Shown here piece by piece: positions 44,650 to 54,858 of a stretch of DNA of 64,000 nt. The notes under the pieces were generated by a model that saw nothing but the letters and a program-made list of their open reading frames with translations, was not told the origin of the DNA and did not search any database. The stretch's first letter is position 1; every line of letters begins with the position of its first letter. The DNA is from Tetraselmis striata (Eukaryota; Chlorophyta; Chlorodendrophyceae; Chlorodendrales; Chlorodendraceae): positions 78,501 through 142,500 of the forward strand of contig VCJN01000243.1 in NCBI GenBank assembly GCA_006384855.1, in the 5' to 3' direction. A program made the position numbers and the translations under genes.

Positions 44650-44839
44650 TGCGAAGGGACGGCGCACTTGTGCTTGAGGATGTATAACTGTAGGGGTGGG
44701 CGGGTGGGAAGAAAAACTCGGCGCACGGCGCCGTCGATCGTGGAAAGTTGTCGAGGGTCGAGATACACGCAAGTTGAAGCCTCTGGCAGGCGTCGAGCAC
44801 GGAGCAAGACGTCGAACCAAAGGAGAGGGCCCAAAAACC

Positions 44840-45297
44840 TGACGGAGGGAGATTGTTGAAGTGATGGCTGAGTGGCACTGTCACTGATGGAAAGAGAGTC
44901 GGCGAGAGTCGGCGTGTATGCGTCGAATCACGTCGAGTGCCAGCAAGCGAGATGCAAACTGGGAAGGCAAAGGGCTGCTTTGAGCCGTGGGCGATGGACG
45001 AAAGATAGTCGCTGTCGCCGTGGTGATGGCTGAGTGGCACTGTCACGAGAGAGAAAGGGTGAGTCGGAATATTTCTGGAAAAGCAGTTGACTGAATTACA
45101 AGGAGCCGAGGCTGGCAATTTATACCAGCCGGCTAGGTGTCAATTAGGACGGACACCTCTCCGTCGAAGAAGGCCAACGGTGCCATGCTTTGGTGCCGTA
45201 TTTCTGCCATACGGTCCAATTTAGGCACATGTACGGCAGCCAGAAAATGCGGATTTCACAGAGAGAAAAAGCGGACCGTGGTACCCTGGGTCCAACA
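44840..45297 (-). repeat. 5' LTR of copia copy 2
   Basis: 458 bp. Relative to the 3' LTR it has two small deletions (near 45179 and 45276) and a changed inner terminus (TGACGG for TGTCGG). Confidence 0.95.
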
Positions 45298-45482
45298 GTT
45301 TGAATTACACGGGGCTAACTAAGTACGACGGGTGTTACTCGACGTTACAAGTTCCGCCGTACGCGGCTTGGACGCTACTGCCGTGTGCCCACGTCCATCC
45401 CTCACCCCTACATGACGCCCCGCGAAGGGGAGGTGTCACACCTTTCTGCTGTTGCGCCAGCTTCCAGCTAGCACAACGGCAT

Positions 45483-45501
45483 CGAGACTCTCGCAGTCTC
45501 G
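45483..45501. repeat. Leader hairpin of the PAT/DIRS-like element
   Basis: CGAGACT-CTCGC-AGTCTCG: 7-bp perfect stem with a 5-nt loop, about 80 nt before the first gag ATG. A different-sequence stem with almost the same loop occurs at the same place in the element at 51.7 kb. Confidence 0.75.
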
Positions 45502-45579
45502 CAAGGTGACACACGAACTCACAACGACGTTCGACGCCAGCCGGTCGCCGCGACTGCGATAACGACAGCAAGCCGTACT

Positions 45580-46720
45580 ATGGACAACACACGGCTGCCT
45601 GACGACTTGTGCGATTCGGAGGGGGGCGGTGGAGGCAGCGCCGCAAGTTCGACAATAACTGACAACGCTAGCTAGATAGCCTCATTGCGCTAGTGCGCAG
45701 CGGATGTTGCTGCGACTCGACGAGCTAGACTCCCGCACCGCTTCCATTCAACAACCACCGCCGCAGAAACCTATTCCCGCGACGCCAGCCGACGGCCTCG
45801 AGGGTGACGATGAGGAGGACGACCCTCCCCCCGGTTTCCCTGCAAAATATACCCAGACCACGCGGCGTTCATCGACTCACGCGACGGGATCGACTACATG
45901 CCGCGGGCATACGCCGAGTCTATGCCCCCCCCCCCCCCCCCCCCCCCGTAGGACGCACCCCCCGGGCTGTGGAGCCCACGCAACGACGAGTGGGGTCGCT
46001 ACCTCGCCGACGAGAAGAAGCACGCGACGCGCGGCGAGTATCGCCACGTGCTGTGCTATCGAGTCTTTACCGCCTCCGCGCACGCAGCGCTAACGGACGT
46101 TGTGGCAACGCTTTGCGCGCAAAACCCCACCGCTCGCGATACCGCGGCCGCCAACGACCTCCTCGACTCCGTGATTCGCACGATCGCAACGTGCGGGCAG
46201 GCTGCTGAAGACCGGCTCACCTACCTCAGTCCGGCGTTTCAAGTGCAAGAAGACACCTACCGGCGAGAATGGAAGCGAGTCGCCGAGCGCCTTGTCTACT
46301 CCCGCTTCTTCGAAACCACCGCCGCCGAGCGCTCCAGCAATGGCGTCGACGGCCTCCTCAACGCCATGAACGACAAACGACTCGAGGTCAGCCGCCACCA
46401 TGCGGCCAAGGCGCATGCAGCCGCGCAGTTCAAGAGCGGCGGCGGCGGAGTAAGCGGAGGCGGCGGCAACCTCCATATCAAGGAGCAAGAGCGCGCAGAG
46501 CACGCAGACCGAGCTGCCAAGGAGAGGGCGCGGACAAGATCAAGGACACGGACAAGATCAAGGGCGCAAGCCCCAGCCCGGCAACCCTGCGAAGAAAACT
46601 ATATACTACCCCGCAGGCCGAGGAGCATATTTGACGGTGTGCCCCGCCGTTCCGAGTCATGCTATACATGCGAAACCGCGTGCAACGGCAATGGTGGCAA
46701 CGGCAAGACATCGGGCCTAG
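45580..46720 (+). pseudogene. gag: PAT/DIRS-like Gag
   Basis: First ATG at 45580 (M-D-N-T-R-L-P-D-D-L), stopped after 31 codons. The reading continues through frame changes to a long helical domain in the frame ending at 47082: A-H-A-A-L-T-D-V-V-A-T-L-C-A-Q, then D-R-L-T-Y-L-S-P-A-F and V-E/R-rich helices, and a Lys/Arg/Ala-rich tail (A-D-R-A-A-K-E-R-A-R-T-R-S-R). The helical part aligns with the gag at 52.4-52.9 kb (A-L-R-D-A-L-E-T-L-S-A-Q...R-L-C-Y-L). A 23-nt C run lies in the early part. Confidence 0.6.
45925..45947. repeat. C homopolymer, 23 nt, within gag
   Basis: Would encode poly-Pro after M-P-R-A-Y-A-E-S-M. Frame changes cluster on either side, consistent with slippage. Confidence 0.9.
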
Positions 46721-47419
46721 CGATCAAGTCCTACAATGAATCCAGGAGGGAGTCCGGATCCCCTTCAAGCACAATCGCCCCCCACTCAACTTCCGCAACG
46801 GCATCAGCATGCAGTACGCTACCCCGACGCAGCTCACCTTCCTCGAGGGCGAGCCTGCCCGCTTCGTGGAGTCCGGCGCGTGGGAGTTTGGCACCTGCCG
46901 CAAGCAGTGACATTGTACCCGCAAGGGCCAGCGTGGCGTGGAGCGCGACGCAAGTTACAGTTTCGCATTCCGGCACATGCGCAGCCACGGATTGCGGCCC
47001 TGCTGCAGTAGTTTCAAGATGCACGTGTCGGGTACAGTGGCGGGCGCGGAATGCCGTTCGGTCGATGGGCGATCACCTGTAGCGAGCCGACAGCTAAGTG
47101 GACAGATACCGTCACCGCTTGGCTGCACCCCGTGACCTACACGATTGAGCTGTGGGGGCAACCGCCCGACGGCTTCATGTGGACGTCGCACTCGCTGCGC
47201 AAGGGCCCCGCTAATGCAGCATACGCCAATCGGCGTCGTGCTGCAGAAGATAAAGCATATTTCGGCTGCTGGGCTGTGTTATCTAGCGTCGTAGTGCTTG
47301 ACTCCATCGACCCAACAGCCTTGCCGAGCGCTGCTCGTTGGCAATTCTTCGGGTGGTGCAACTCCTGGTGGGGCCGGTACATCGCCCACGACGGGCCTGC
47401 CCGCCCATGGGCGTCATGA
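46721..47419 (+). pseudogene. PAT/DIRS-like RT start fused to recombinase C-terminus
   Basis: The RT N-terminal block (I-Q-E-G-V-R-I-P-F, A-T-P-T-Q-L-T-F-L-E-G-E, R-F-V-E-S-G-A-W-E; about 46735-46910) is followed after a short gap by the end of the tyrosine recombinase (M-W-T-S-H-S-L-R-K-G, G-C-W-A, V-V-V-L-D-S-I-D-P-T; 47170-47320). The His-x-x-Arg of the active site is present. In the family the last block is D-Y-I-D-P; here the nucleophilic Tyr is Ser (codon TCC), so the recombinase is dead. RT palm, RNase H and the recombinase N-terminus are deleted. Confidence 0.7.
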
Positions 47420-47454
47420 TGGCAAATGCGGCCCCTACCTTCCGGCTGAAATGA

Positions 47455-47645
47455 TATTTTGGTACTATAGAGTTTTGAATTACACCGGGCAAGCGGCCGC
47501 TTCGTATTCCGCGTTCGCAACGTTGGTCGTCTATGCCGACAGCCAACGGCGCACGCGCCAGCCCCAATCAGCCATGCTATATGACGCTCCGGATCAGCGA
47601 TGGGAGTCCACCTTCTGCCGTTGCGCCAGGTTAACAGCTTGCGCG
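47455..47645 (+). repeat. Right direct repeat of the PAT/DIRS-like element
   Basis: Diverged copy of the element's left part, which is now split at 41045-41069 and 45298-45480. Confidence 0.55.
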
Positions 47646-47700
47646 CCCACCCACGCTTTCTTTTCTCATTGCGAATTGCACGGCCCCCTTGACCTGTTTT

Positions 47701-49007
47701 CCTCACAAAATGTAAGTGAGTCGCATCTTTGGCAAATTTGTCCCCTCCCCACTTGAATACTTCTATATGTACGGCCTGGCCATCAGGGCTTACTAACTGA
47801 TGGGGCGGTTGATACGAGTAATGAACTAATGATTGAGAGGTGTGCTTTGGGTACGAAACGCCTTGTACTGAAGAACATAACATCCGGTGCTATACACTGC
47901 GGTACGAGTATTTATGACAATCTGTCCCGAATAAAGCTATGCCCGGCCTCTGAAAGCTGCCTTTTGACTCAAGCTGATTAGCCCTTCGATTCATAAAATG
48001 CTGACATTCTGAACTCAGCCAGACGGCTGATAATATTTCCAGATACTTCACACAGACCCCCAGCAGACACATTCTTCGCTGTCACCCTGGATGTTGCCTT
48101 GTCTGTATCCGCACAGCCTAACATCACAGTTTCCACACTTCTATTGCTGGCTCTTACACTTTTGATTCATTCACTGGCCGCCGCTGCTGGTTTGAGTCAG
48201 TCACGCGGTCCATATGCCGGTCCACTCTGCAGGTTGCAAATATTTTACTCCCCGGCTAAAAAGGACTGATGCACAGTCACGCACTGGTCCATGTCCCAGC
48301 CTTTAGCAGTGCCCCCGCCTACAATTGGCTCATTCTCTCTATATTATGGGGGACGGTGTCTGCATTTGCACCTCCGCTGACAGCTGATTGGCAACAGGCA
48401 CACAGACAACTTCACTTGTTGCGGCGCAAAATACCCCCCCCTCCCACATCTCTCAATTAGTTATTTCCCAAGGAGGGTTGTTCGCTGGACCAGCTGCCTG
48501 CTGCTACAATATGGAAGCTGTGAGTACTAGCCGCGTGGGTGCAGAAATCACGATGCTCTGAGGCCAGACAGGGACGACTGGCCCATCGCATCCCGAATCA
48601 CACTGGAACAGTTTGCCTCTGGGTATGCTGAGAGACACCCACGGTACACCCTCAGTGGGACCAGCGCTGTCATTGTGGCACCGGCCCATGTGGCAATATG
48701 GCTAAGCAACTACACGCAGGATGCAGTGGGAAAAATCGCGGCGGACGGTCTAGGAAGGATAAAGGCCGCAGGCGTTTGCTGGAGCCGGAGCTGCGGCTGT
48801 GTGATGGCCCCAGGCTGAAGTGTGTCACTTGCGGCCGCTGCCACATGTACTTACATGCTTCATATGGATCAGTATATGAACTTGAGTTGAAGATGAACTT
48901 CTTCACCCAGTATGCGGCAAATTAAGAGGAATAAACACATAATGAAACGATACCGACTTGTGGAGTAGTAAAACTGTGGATAGGTGTTTGTCGCGCAGGG
49001 TCATTCA
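47701..49007. other. No supported gene
   Basis: Only short frames of low coding character on both strands. The 3' part is downstream of the minus-strand sialidase-like gene. Confidence 0.45.
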
Positions 49008-49017
49008 TTTATTTATT
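49008..49017 (-). terminator. Polyadenylation signal of the sialidase-like gene
   Basis: Two overlapping AATAAA hexamers on the minus strand (AATAAATAAA), about 80 nt after the stop codon. Confidence 0.55.
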
Positions 49018-49095
49018 GCGCCTGGCGATTGACGGCTAGCGGCCAAAGTCTTCCTAGGAGAGGAGGGGCCTAGGAAGGAATTCTCACAGGCTGCT

Positions 49096-51422
49096 TCACA
49101 CTGTGGTGGCTTCCGGGAGGCTCTTGACTGCCGTCTCCTCGGGGGTGCCCTGCGCCGGCGGATGCGCCTTGCGGCGAAGAGCCACGTGGTAGAGGAGTGC
49201 GCCCATTGCCACCCCAGCGCCGACAACGCCGCCCACGAGCACGGCCCATGCCCAGCCAGGGATGGCACTGGCAGTGGCGGCGACCGACACGGATGAGAGA
49301 GATGCTATGGATGCCGGCTCGGCACCGGTGAGCATGTCGGCCGTTGCCTCGGTGGAGTTCTCCCCGGTACCAGCATCGCCCTCCTCGCCCACTTGCTCCA
49401 CCGGCAGAACCTCCGACGTGGCGTTGGATGCTGGTATATTGAGCGCCGTGGAGTTGGTGGTGGTGGTTGAGTTGGCGAGCTGCGTGGTGTTGCTGGCTAC
49501 GGGGGCGCTCGTGGAGGGCTGCGGCGGGCTGGGGGGGCTCTGCGGCGCCGGCGGGGGTGGAGGGGGTGGCTGATACTCGCCGATGGTAAAGCCGATTGTG
49601 CTCCAGGGGAATGTGATCCATGACTCCCAGATCTTGATGTAGCGGATGCCGATGCGGTTCTTTGCCTTGGCGGCATAGGTGTACCTGCACACCATATTGC
49701 CGGGCGCTTTGTCAGGCCCACTATCCCCCCAGCGAGGCTGCAGCGCAGTACCTGTATTTCTAAGTTCAAGGGTGAACAGGGAAACGCAAGACGGGAACTG
49801 GATACAGACGGTGGGGGCTCACGTGATATGGATGTTGCCCTGTGGGTCCTGAACCATCGAGGGGTATGCGTACTCCAGCCTCTTGTCGTAGTCATCCTCC
49901 AGGTCCTGGTGACAGCGGTATAGCACAGCCCCCCCTTGTCAACTACACAGGAGATGGCAGCTCAAGGGTGGAAGTGATAGGCAGTGATAAGTCGGGAGTG
50001 CATCCATCGAGGAATCGAGGTCGGAGTATGATTTACCTTGGCGTAGGGCCAGGTGGTGCCGTTGTCAAAGCTGAGGGCGATAGTCATAGGGCTGAGCATG
50101 CGATGGTCGCGCTGCTTGGCGCCCTTCTGGTTGTCGAACAGGATGGCGATAGCGCCGCTCTGCAGCATCAACGCCTGTACTGCCTTGTTTGGGTTGGGCA
50201 GCACCGTGCGCCAGGGACGCTCCCAAGTGTAGCCGTCGTCGTGCGAAATTGTCCTAGCGTTATCGTTGGCGGAACGGCAGCGGGGAGGTCTGGGTCAGTC
50301 GCAACAGTAGCTACAGTCGGAAGAAAGACTAAGCCGACTAAAAGGCACGACGGACAACGGTACAGGTACCACTGCACCGTCCAGCAACTGGCCACATATT
50401 AGGTATGGAGGTATGGACAGCCTTCGACAATATTGCCGCGTGGCGGTTGGCCGGTCCACATATGGTACAGTCAGAGTATCCGTTTGTTGGTTGGGGGGGG
50501 GGGGGGGGGGGGGGGGCAGCGCTCACTTGGCGATTGCGACGTCCCGACGGTCGCGGAAGAAGGCGACGAGGCTGTTGTTGGCAAGCCGGACAACGGAAGG
50601 CTGCACGAATGCCATCGGCGGCGGCGCCATGACTGCGATGGGTTTCCATGTCTTGGCATCGTCGTCGCTGCGCAGCATCTCGCTGAACTGGCTCTTGTGG
50701 TCGTGCAGCCCCTTGGGCGTGTGATACACCGGCAGCAGCCAGGCGCCGTCGAGGGAACGGATGGGGTGGTTGCGCAAAAAGGTCCCGTCCCTGTCGTTGA
50801 TGATGATATCGACGTCACTCCAGCGGTCGCCACCGTCGGTGGACGTGACCTCCTGGACGCGCGAGGTTCCCTGGTCGGCGCCACGCTGGGAGGTGTGGAG
50901 GAGGTGGATGGTGTCGGTCTCGTTGTTCCACAGGAACACGGGGTTCTGGGCCGAACGCCCTTCGTTCACCGCCACTTCCCGGCTGTCGGTCCACTGGTTG
51001 CTGAAGCGCTCCATCTTGCTGTGTGCGATGGCCACGGTGCCCTTGCCTTCGGAGCCAGAGAACCAGGCGCAGTGCAGCTCCCACTTCCAGGGGTCGTCCG
51101 GCGGGTAGCGAAGCAGCAGTTGGCTCGCATGGTGCGCCCGGCCAGACGGCACCATCAGGGCGTCGTAGTAGCCGGCGTGCTCGTTCCACCTCACGGTGCC
51201 GTCCCGGAGGCCAAAGTATTCGCACTCCTTGCTGCCCACCCGGCGGCAGTTGGAGTTAATGCTCAGGTCGACGGTGCTGTCGGTGTCCATGCCGCCGACC
51301 TTAATGTATTCCCACATCTCCTCGTCTTCGGGGTCTTCCGCGTGCATCGCGTGCGCCGGCGATAGACCCGCGAGCGAGGCGCACGCGAGCGCGGCGCAAA
51401 GGAGGAGGTGAAGCCGCCGCAT
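49096..51422 (-). CDS. Membrane-anchored sialidase-like (BNR/Asp-box) protein, four exons
   Basis: Exons 51422-50527, 50253-50037, 49905-49823, 49684-49096; introns GT-AG with phases 2, 0, 2, giving 594 residues. Residues 1-25 are a signal peptide (M-R-R-L-H-L-L-L-C-A-A-L-A). Four Asp boxes (S-x-D-x-G-x-T-W) are seen: S194-W201 (S-T-D-G-G-D-R-W), S252-W259 (S-D-D-D-A-K-T-W), S302-W309 (S-H-D-D-G-Y-T-W) and S360-W367 (S-F-D-N-G-T-T-W). Blocks L-L-P-V-Y-H, F-V-Q-P-S-V-V and L-P-N-P-N-K-A fit the BNR_2 family of exo-sialidase-like beta-propellers. The F-R-I-P motif of classical sialidases is not seen, so the substrate is uncertain. Residues 437-540 are a Pro- then Thr/Ser-rich stalk with several N-x-T/S sites. 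Residues 541-567 form one membrane helix followed by R-R-K, so it should be a type I surface protein. The start at 51422 is chosen for the signal peptide. Confidence 0.88.
50493..50516. repeat. G homopolymer, 24 nt, in sialidase intron 1
   Basis: A C run on the gene strand, 10 nt inside the 5' splice site of the 273-nt first intron. Confidence 0.9.
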
Positions 51423-51637
51423 CCCGCCGGCGTCGTCGAGGATTCTCGTCTTTAGCCGGACTTGTGTATCCACCCAGCCCGGGAACGTCCGCAGTGGCTG
51501 AATGTGGTGTAGGTTGCCTTCGGCTGCCATAATCCTCGTCACGTCCTTCGGCACGGCGGACTGCGCAGTGCTGTGCCCGCTCAGCTGTTCCCCATCCACC
51601 AACGACCGCCAACTGTCCAGCAAGTATATGTCCGCTC

Positions 51638-51646
51638 TATATATTT
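51638..51646 (-). promoter_or_regulatory. TATA box of the sialidase-like gene
   Basis: AAATATATA on the minus strand, about 215 nt before the start codon. It is the only TATA-like element between the gene and the neighbouring DIRS-like element. Confidence 0.45.
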
Positions 51647-51844
51647 CGCTGGTCAGGTTTAGACACCCAGACAGGTACACAGTACTTAGTGTGTAGTTCT
51701 TGCGCACAACCCCTGCGAGTCGTCGTAGCGCACCTACGGACCGAGTACGCTCCGTACGCCCTCGTACACCCATCTGTTGGGGACCACCCCCGAGCACCGG
51801 CACTATCTGCCTTGCCCTCGCCACCTAGGCTAGCGCAACGAAGT

Positions 51845-51863
51845 CTCGACTCTCGTAGTCGAG
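51845..51863. repeat. Leader hairpin of the DIRS-like element
   Basis: CTCGACT-CTCGT-AGTCGAG, a 7-bp perfect stem with a 5-nt loop, preceded by a TAGCGCAACG motif as in the 45.48 kb copy (TAGCACAACG). Confidence 0.75.
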
Positions 51864-52121
51864 CATGGTGTCAGCTATCGACGACTCATGCGAATTCGCT
51901 CGTCACGAGGCGTCTCAATTGCTCCTCAACCCGTTTTCGCCGGCGCCATGCGGGAACAAGACGCCCCGGCCCCGGGACAAACCGGCCAAACAGGCCTTTC
52001 TACCGACGCGTTGGAGTAACGCCTGACGGCGCACTCGGCGGACCTCGAGCGTCGGTTGCCCGGGCAGTTTTGAGGCAGCGACGGCTGCCCTACTCGCCCG
52101 GCTGATCCCTACAGAGCTGCC

Positions 52122-52922
52122 ATGAGCGACCGTGGACGACCCTACCCGTTCGGCCAACCCCTCGGACACGACCCGTGTGGGTGAGGGTGGTAATTCACTA
52201 ATTCTAAATAATTCTACTTCTAATTCTAAATATAATTCTGGAGCTAGTGCCGGAGACGCCGACCTACAGCCGGACTCCGAGGACGGCATCCGCGACTTCG
52301 CCGCCTACGGCAAAGTCATCGCCCCCGGCCTTGAGTGCCCCCCGCGCGACATCACCGAGCCGCGCTTGTGGCCACTCACCGACGACATTGCCCGCACCCT
52401 AGCGGGCACGTCACAAGCCGCGTACGACGAGTAATTGACATCGGTTGCTATGCTTTTTTCAATAGCTGCGCCAACAAGGCGCTGCGCGACGCTCTAGAGA
52501 CGCTTTCGGCCCAGCCAACCACGGCTGCCGGCGTGACCGGGGGCCTCGCCAAGATCCGAGCATGCATTCACACCTACGAGGCGACAAAGGAGGCCGCCCG
52601 TGCACGGCTGTGCTACCTCCGCCTCATCAAGACAACTACAATAGCACGGATTCGGGCCGGCGAGTCTCCGTGGAGCTCGCGTACGAACGTGTCTTCAAGC
52701 CCCGACAGCCCGCCGTGTCAAGCACCTTCGACGACTGAGCTACATCGCGCTTTCGTCGACCGCACTCTCGAGGCCAACCTCACCGCCACAAGCAAAGCGG
52801 TTGTGGGCGCCTCGTACGCCAAAATCACGAGAGAAAAGGCCGACAAGAAGACCGAGCCAGCCGCGGAGAAACGCAAGCGCCAGCATGATGCGGCGTCTGC
52901 GGCCGCTGCTGCAAAGAAATAG
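52122..52922 (+). pseudogene. gag: DIRS-like Gag
   Basis: Two frames (to 52434, then 52435-52922) join by one frame change. The first is acidic with an Asn/Ser-rich stretch. The second has the helical core (A-N-K-A-L-R-D-A-L-E-T-L-S-A-Q, then A-R-L-C-Y-L-R-L-I) and ends Lys/Ala-rich (A-E-K-R-K-R-Q-H-D-A-A-S-A-A-A-A-A-K-K). The same architecture appears at 46.05-46.6 kb. DIRS Gag proteins are poorly conserved, so the call rests on position before RT and on that second copy. Confidence 0.65.
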
Positions 52923-53004
52923 CCGTAAAATCTAGCGAATGATAGTGTAAACCGCCGCTGACTCCGGGTCTTGTTCCCCCACCTCCCTCTATATTCGTCA
53001 CCAC

Positions 53005-54010
53005 GTGCGGATGAGATGGCGCGAGTGGGAAAACTTCCGCACGAGCGGGCAAGTTTTGGATTGGATCCGCCGAGGGGTTCGCATCAAGTTCAAGGGCGGG
53101 CGACGACTGCTACCTTTCAACAAGGGCGTCTTGATGCCGGACGCCACGCCGTCTCAACTAAACTTCATGGCTACGGAGCTACCGCGATTCAAGCGCATCG
53201 GCGCGTGCCTGGGAGCGGGGATGCAACGACCGTTGAATCTCCCGCATGTTCTTAGTCCCCAAGCCTGGCACCAACAAATGGCGCCTCATCGTCGACCTAC
53301 GCATGCTCAACCGCTGCTACTCGGAGCTGCCGATGGCCGCCCTACGAAACCATCAAGCACCTTTGCCAGCTCGCGCGGAGCGGCGACTGGTTTGTCTGCC
53401 TCAACATGAAAGATTGCTAATACGCCCTCGGCATTCGCGGGAAGAGGACCGCGACTGCTTCACGGTGAACTACCGCGGGGAGCTTTGGCGGCTAGCGTGC
53501 CTCCCGACGGGGTGGTCCGGTGCTTGCCTACTACTTTTTCAAGCTCACAAACGCCTTCATGCACTACTAACCTCCGCGCCCCTCCCGCGACCACCTCGCC
53601 GGCATCAAGCCCGTCGGCGCTCACGCCCACTTGGCGCTTTCTCCGGAACACCTGGTGGAGAGAAGAGCGCATGCTTGATTCCCTACCTCGACAACTTCCT
53701 ATTTCAAGCGGACTCGCGGGAGGAGGCCTACGCCCCACGGAACCGTGTCGACGCCCTACTCGACCGCTTCGGGCTGATCCACGACCCCAATAAGAAGGGA
53801 CAATGTCATCGGGAGCCTACGCAGGTGGGCGAGCACCTTGGCTTGGAGGTGGAACTCACGCACAGCGAATTCCGCGCGCCGGCGGAGAAGCTGGCGACGC
53901 TGGCCCGAATGCGCGCCGCCAACGTCGCGCCGCCTCCAATAGGCGCCGGATACCCGCCCGCCAATTGGCCTCCTTTGCGAGGAAGGTGCAGTTCCTATAC
54001 CTCGCGATAG
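53005..54010 (+). pseudogene. DIRS-like reverse transcriptase
   Basis: Starts W-R-E-W...V-L-D-W-I-R-R-G-V-R-I-K-F, then T-P-S-Q-L-N-F, and after a frame change at about 53248 gives F-L-V-P-K-P-G-T-N-K-W-R-L-I-V-D-L-R-M-L-N. Later blocks are D-C-F-T-V-N-Y-R-G-E-L, A-C-L-P-T-G-W-S, P-Y-L-D-N-F-L-F (53689-53710), F-G-L-I-H-D-P-N-K-K and H-L-G-L-E-V-E. The catalytic pair normally Y-L-D-D is Y-L-D-N, and the motif A segment is out of frame, so it cannot be active as read. Confidence 0.85.
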
Positions 54011-54858
54011 CGCCCGCACGGCTCTCCCTACGAGCGTTGCACTGCGTGCTGGCCACTCGGCTGGAGAGTGACTTTGACGCATCAGTTGAAGCGCAACCTG
54101 GAGTAGTGGTGGACGTCGCGGTACCGGCACACCACAATAGCCGCTCGATCTTCAAGTCAATCGAATCAGCGTACCTCCACGTGGACTCCAGCGGCTACAA
54201 ATGGGGAGATGTTCTCAACGACAATCATTCGCACCAAGCGCGCGGTTTCTGGAACGATTCCGACCGTATCACGTAGAAGGAATTTCGGGCGGTACGTTTG
54301 GCAGTCGGATTTTTCCCGCCACGGATGGATGCGCGGACGACATGTACTACCGCACAATGACAACATCGCGGTCGTGGCGGCCTTGACGTCGATGACCTCA
54401 CCGGTCATGATGGAGGAACTGCGGCGATTGTGGCACCTCCTAGACATGCGTGACATCAACATCCGACCTTAGTACATCAAGACGGTGGCCCATGTGTAAG
54501 TGGGCTGACCGCGTGACTCAGTCGCGAGCTCAACTATGACGACTTGCAGCTCAACCCCCGCATGTTCTCCTACCTGCAGCGCAAATTGGGACCGTGCACG
54601 GTCGACAGATTCGCCTCGATGGAGAACGCGCGGCTAACCGGCTACAATTCTCGCTATAGCGCGACCCTCGTTCCGAGGCGTTGGACTCTCTCCATTTGCC
54701 GGACGTTTTCTAGCGCAGGGAATGCAATTATTGCAATCCCCCCTTGCCGCTATTCATCGATAAACTTCGACGACCTGGTCGCCAAGCTGCGCCAAAATGC
54801 CCGAGCGAAGCAACGATATACGGATGGTCTAACTAAGTTGGTGGGCAGCGGAAAGTAG
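54000..54858 (+). pseudogene. DIRS-like RNase H and DLFAS segment
   Basis: Frame to 54276: Y-L-A-I-A-P-A-R-L-S-L-R-A-L-H, then H-V-D-S-S-G-Y-K-W-G-D-V-L (the RNase H Asp block). After a degraded stretch, 54544-54858 reads L-G-P-C-T-V-D-R-F-A-S-M-E-N-A-R-L and L-V-A-K-L-R-Q-N-A-R, matching the D-x-F-A-S segment of the other DIRS remnants. Confidence 0.75.

Larger units (their letters stand above)
41070..45297 (-). mobile_element. Ty1/copia retrotransposon, copy 2 (no methyltransferase)
   Basis: 4228 bp in minus orientation with LTRs 44840-45297 (5') and 41070-41552 (3') and a perfect target duplication GTTTG (41065-41069, 45298-45302). Gag, linker, RT and RNase H lie in what was a single frame. 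The protease and integrase are missing, as in copy 1. The methyltransferase-like domain of copy 1 is absent, with a hairpin at the junction. Mutations are few: a frame change at the end of gag, and in-frame stops in RT at 43063 and 42697. Confidence 0.92.
40860..47700 (+). mobile_element. PAT/DIRS-like element split by copia copy 2
   Basis: With the copia insertion (41070-45297 plus one GTTTG) removed, the left flank reads TATAGAGGTTTGAATTACAC straight into 45303 onward. A diverged direct repeat of that junction (TATAGAGTTTTGAATTACAC, then TATGACGCTCC and CTGCCGTTGCGCCAG) lies at 47455-47645, after the recombinase C-terminus. So the element has direct repeats near both ends, as PAT-type elements do. 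Inside are gag, the start of RT, and the end of a tyrosine recombinase; the middle of pol is deleted. The left limit is approximate. Confidence 0.65.
51700..54858 (+). mobile_element. DIRS-like retroelement with gag, RT and RNase H
   Basis: Leader (with hairpin 51845-51863), gag (about 52122-52922), RT (53005-54010), RNase H and DLFAS segment (54000-54858). The recombinase ORF that should follow is missing and AT-rich unrelated DNA begins, so the element is 3' truncated. It is in the same family as the element at 45.3-47.7 kb by gag and leader. Confidence 0.8.

Noticed and set aside
49070..49690. Alternative ORF of 206 codons on the minus strand
   Set aside because: It is an out-of-frame shadow of sialidase exon 4, whose frame is fixed by splice phase and the membrane helix.
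51423..51824. Upstream in-frame extension of the sialidase-like protein
   Set aside because: The 134 extra residues are not conserved-looking, lie over the TATA-like element and would place the signal peptide internally; the ATG at 51422 is preferred.
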